The position numbers were made by a program, and so were the translations under genes. The notes below the pieces were generated by a model, which had not been told where the DNA came from, made no database searches, and saw nothing but the letters and a program-made list of their open reading frames with translations. Source: an uncultured Ruminococcus sp. (GTDB lineage Bacteria > Bacillota > Clostridia > Oscillospirales > Acutalibacteraceae). Taken from it: a DNA stretch of 35,684 bases. Positions 34,970 through 35,684 of the stretch are shown piece after piece (within the stretch, counting starts at the first letter, position 1; the number at the start of each line of letters is the position of its first letter). The stretch is taken from assembly GCA_902766885.1 (NCBI GenBank), contig CACXFS010000020.1, positions 1 through 35,684 of the forward strand. The letters are read 5' to 3'.

Positions 34970-35684
34970 CGGTTACTCCTCCTGCGTTCTAAAATCTTTC
35001 CGTACAAACCGCACTCCGAAAGCGGTACCTCTCTTAAAACTTTCGCTTCGGGTACTCTGACTTTTCCGTCTGTGTTTATCGGCATAATAATATCTTTAAT
35101 CTTTACTTCTAATTCGAGAATTGCAAGATTTGACCAGCTTCTGCCGAAGTCAAGAGCCCAAGCCAAATGAGATATATGTATACCTCTTCCACAATTATCA
35201 GTTATATCTGTACTGCAATGGGGTTCTGCAACTTTAGAACCTATTGTATACTTGAAATTGCTGTTGTGATTTGATAAAAATTCATTATCGACCTTATGGA
35301 CAGCCTTATAAAAAATAGCTGTAGTTTTATCGTGCTTGATACCGTAAAAGTTCATAAACTCTTCAATATTCTTAGGCATATAAACCTTACGAGCGTTGCC
35401 GGATATCTGAATACGACCACCTGAAAGTTGCCTGTCAACGACCTGCGCATTTCCATACGCTTCAACGGAGCTGTTGCCACACGCTTCAACGGAGCTGTTG
35501 CCACACGCTACAACGGAGCTGTTTTCCCACGCTTCAACGGAGCTGTTTTCCCACGCTACAACGGAGCTGTTTTCCCACGCTACAACGGAGCTGTTGTCCC
35601 TCGCTACAACGGAGCTGTTGCCACACGCTACAACGGAGCTGTTTTCCCACGCTACAACGGAGCTGTTGCCACACGCTTCAACGC
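34966..35684 (-). CDS. Octapeptide-repeat protein, 5' end cut by the window edge
   Basis: The reading frame is open to the window edge (first whole codon at 35682). The ATG at 35379 is internal, because the frame upstream is coding. At least nine octapeptides of the form SSV(V/E)A(W/C/R/Y)(E/G/D)N are followed by a transition (VVDRQLSGGRIQISGNARKV). The final 137 residues are non-repetitive, with IFYKAVHKVDNEFLSNH, CGRGIHISHLAWALDFG and GKVRVPEAKVLREVPLSE. The regular beta-prone octads suggest a beta-solenoid; the C-terminal domain resembles phage proteins with a GIH/GLHxS motif and no known function. It lies at the start of the visible early operon, away from tail genes, so it is probably cytosolic. 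Confidence 0.75.
   Translation of the reverse strand, partial: VEACGNSSVVAWENSSVVACGNSSVVARDNSSVVAWENSSVVAWENSSVEAWENSSVVACGNSSVEACGNSSVEAYGNAQVVDRQLSGGRIQISGNARKVYMPKNIEEFMNFYGIKHDKTTAIFYKAVHKVDNEFLSNHNSNFKYTIGSKVAEPHCSTDITDNCGRGIHISHLAWALDFGRSWSNLAILELEVKIKDIIMPINTDGKVRVPEAKVLREVPLSECGLYGKILERRRSNR
35449..35664 (-). repeat. Nine tandem 24-bp coding repeats
   Basis: The period is exactly 24 bp. Each unit carries AGCTCCGTTG then TAGCG or AAGCG, and one of four cassettes: TGGGAAAAC, TGTGGCAAC, AGGGACAAC or TATGGAAAT. The cassettes alternate irregularly, as expected from unequal exchange. A partial tenth unit continues to the window edge, so the full length is unknown. Confidence 0.9.

Noticed and set aside
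34966-35379. A complete 137-aa gene starting at ATG 35379
   Set aside because: The frame upstream is open to the window edge and encodes regular octapeptide repeats, and no ribosome binding site precedes this ATG; it is an internal Met.
2663-35684. Integrase, excisionase or CI-type repressor in the main block
   Set aside because: No tyrosine or serine recombinase motif and no two-domain repressor was found; the only HTH regulators are the 67-aa protein at 1373 and the late activator at 25162.

Overview
The window is about 35.7 kb of a temperate tailed phage (siphovirus) integrated in a low-GC Gram-positive chromosome. The likely host is a gut Clostridia of the Ruminococcus/Oscillospirales type. 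Evidence is the A+T-rich sequence, strong AGGAGG-type ribosome binding sites, an SPP1-like portal and head set, a BppU-type baseplate protein, an r1t-like holin, and a zinc-ribbon/TM/Thr-Glu-Pro cargo protein of a kind I associate with ruminococci. The left end (positions 1-87) is host DNA: a tRNA terminator and the 3' end of a tRNA gene. The rest of that tRNA is missing, so this is one prophage attachment junction. No integrase or main lysogeny repressor is in view; both probably lie beyond the right edge.

Almost everything from 35684 down to 2663 is on the minus strand, in order: (a) early/replication-recombination genes 35684-25162: an octapeptide-repeat protein cut by the window edge, zinc-ribbon proteins, a Sak4-like ATPase, an SSB-like protein, an ERCC4 nuclease, a CHC2 primase zinc-finger protein, a DUF927-type helicase, a probable origin at 29426-29716, then small accessory genes including a PAPS-reductase-like protein and a lipoprotein, ending in a likely late regulator; (b) a late promoter at about 25120; (c) packaging and head genes 25008-17385 (TerS, a phospholipase-D-like insert, TerL, portal, minor capsid, scaffold, major capsid, connectors); (d) tail genes 17385-6156, with tail chaperones joined by a probable -1 frameshift, a tape measure protein, an independently transcribed cargo gene (moron), baseplate protein and adhesion proteins; (e) lysis genes 5934-3449 (holin, two different endolysins); (f) an orphan DNA methyltransferase.

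The accessory end, 290-2608, is the most interesting part. Two promoters diverge from an A/T-rich gap. The minus-strand promoter (-35 TTGACT, 17-nt spacer, -10 TATAAT) should start an RNA of about 110 nt whose first 38 nt have the layout of one type I-C CRISPR repeat: GTC, a palindrome, then GTGGATTGAAAT. A hairpin/T-tract terminator closes it. There is one repeat, no array and no cas gene. That is the architecture expected of an RNA anti-CRISPR (a solitary repeat unit). The plus-strand promoter drives three small orphan ORFs and then a small HTH protein, which is the arrangement of anti-CRISPR (acr)/Aca operons. An operator-like dyad recurs at a second promoter that drives two more orphan genes. 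With the methyltransferase across the convergent terminator, this end reads as a candidate counter-defence island. The sequence features are direct observations; the anti-CRISPR function is inference.
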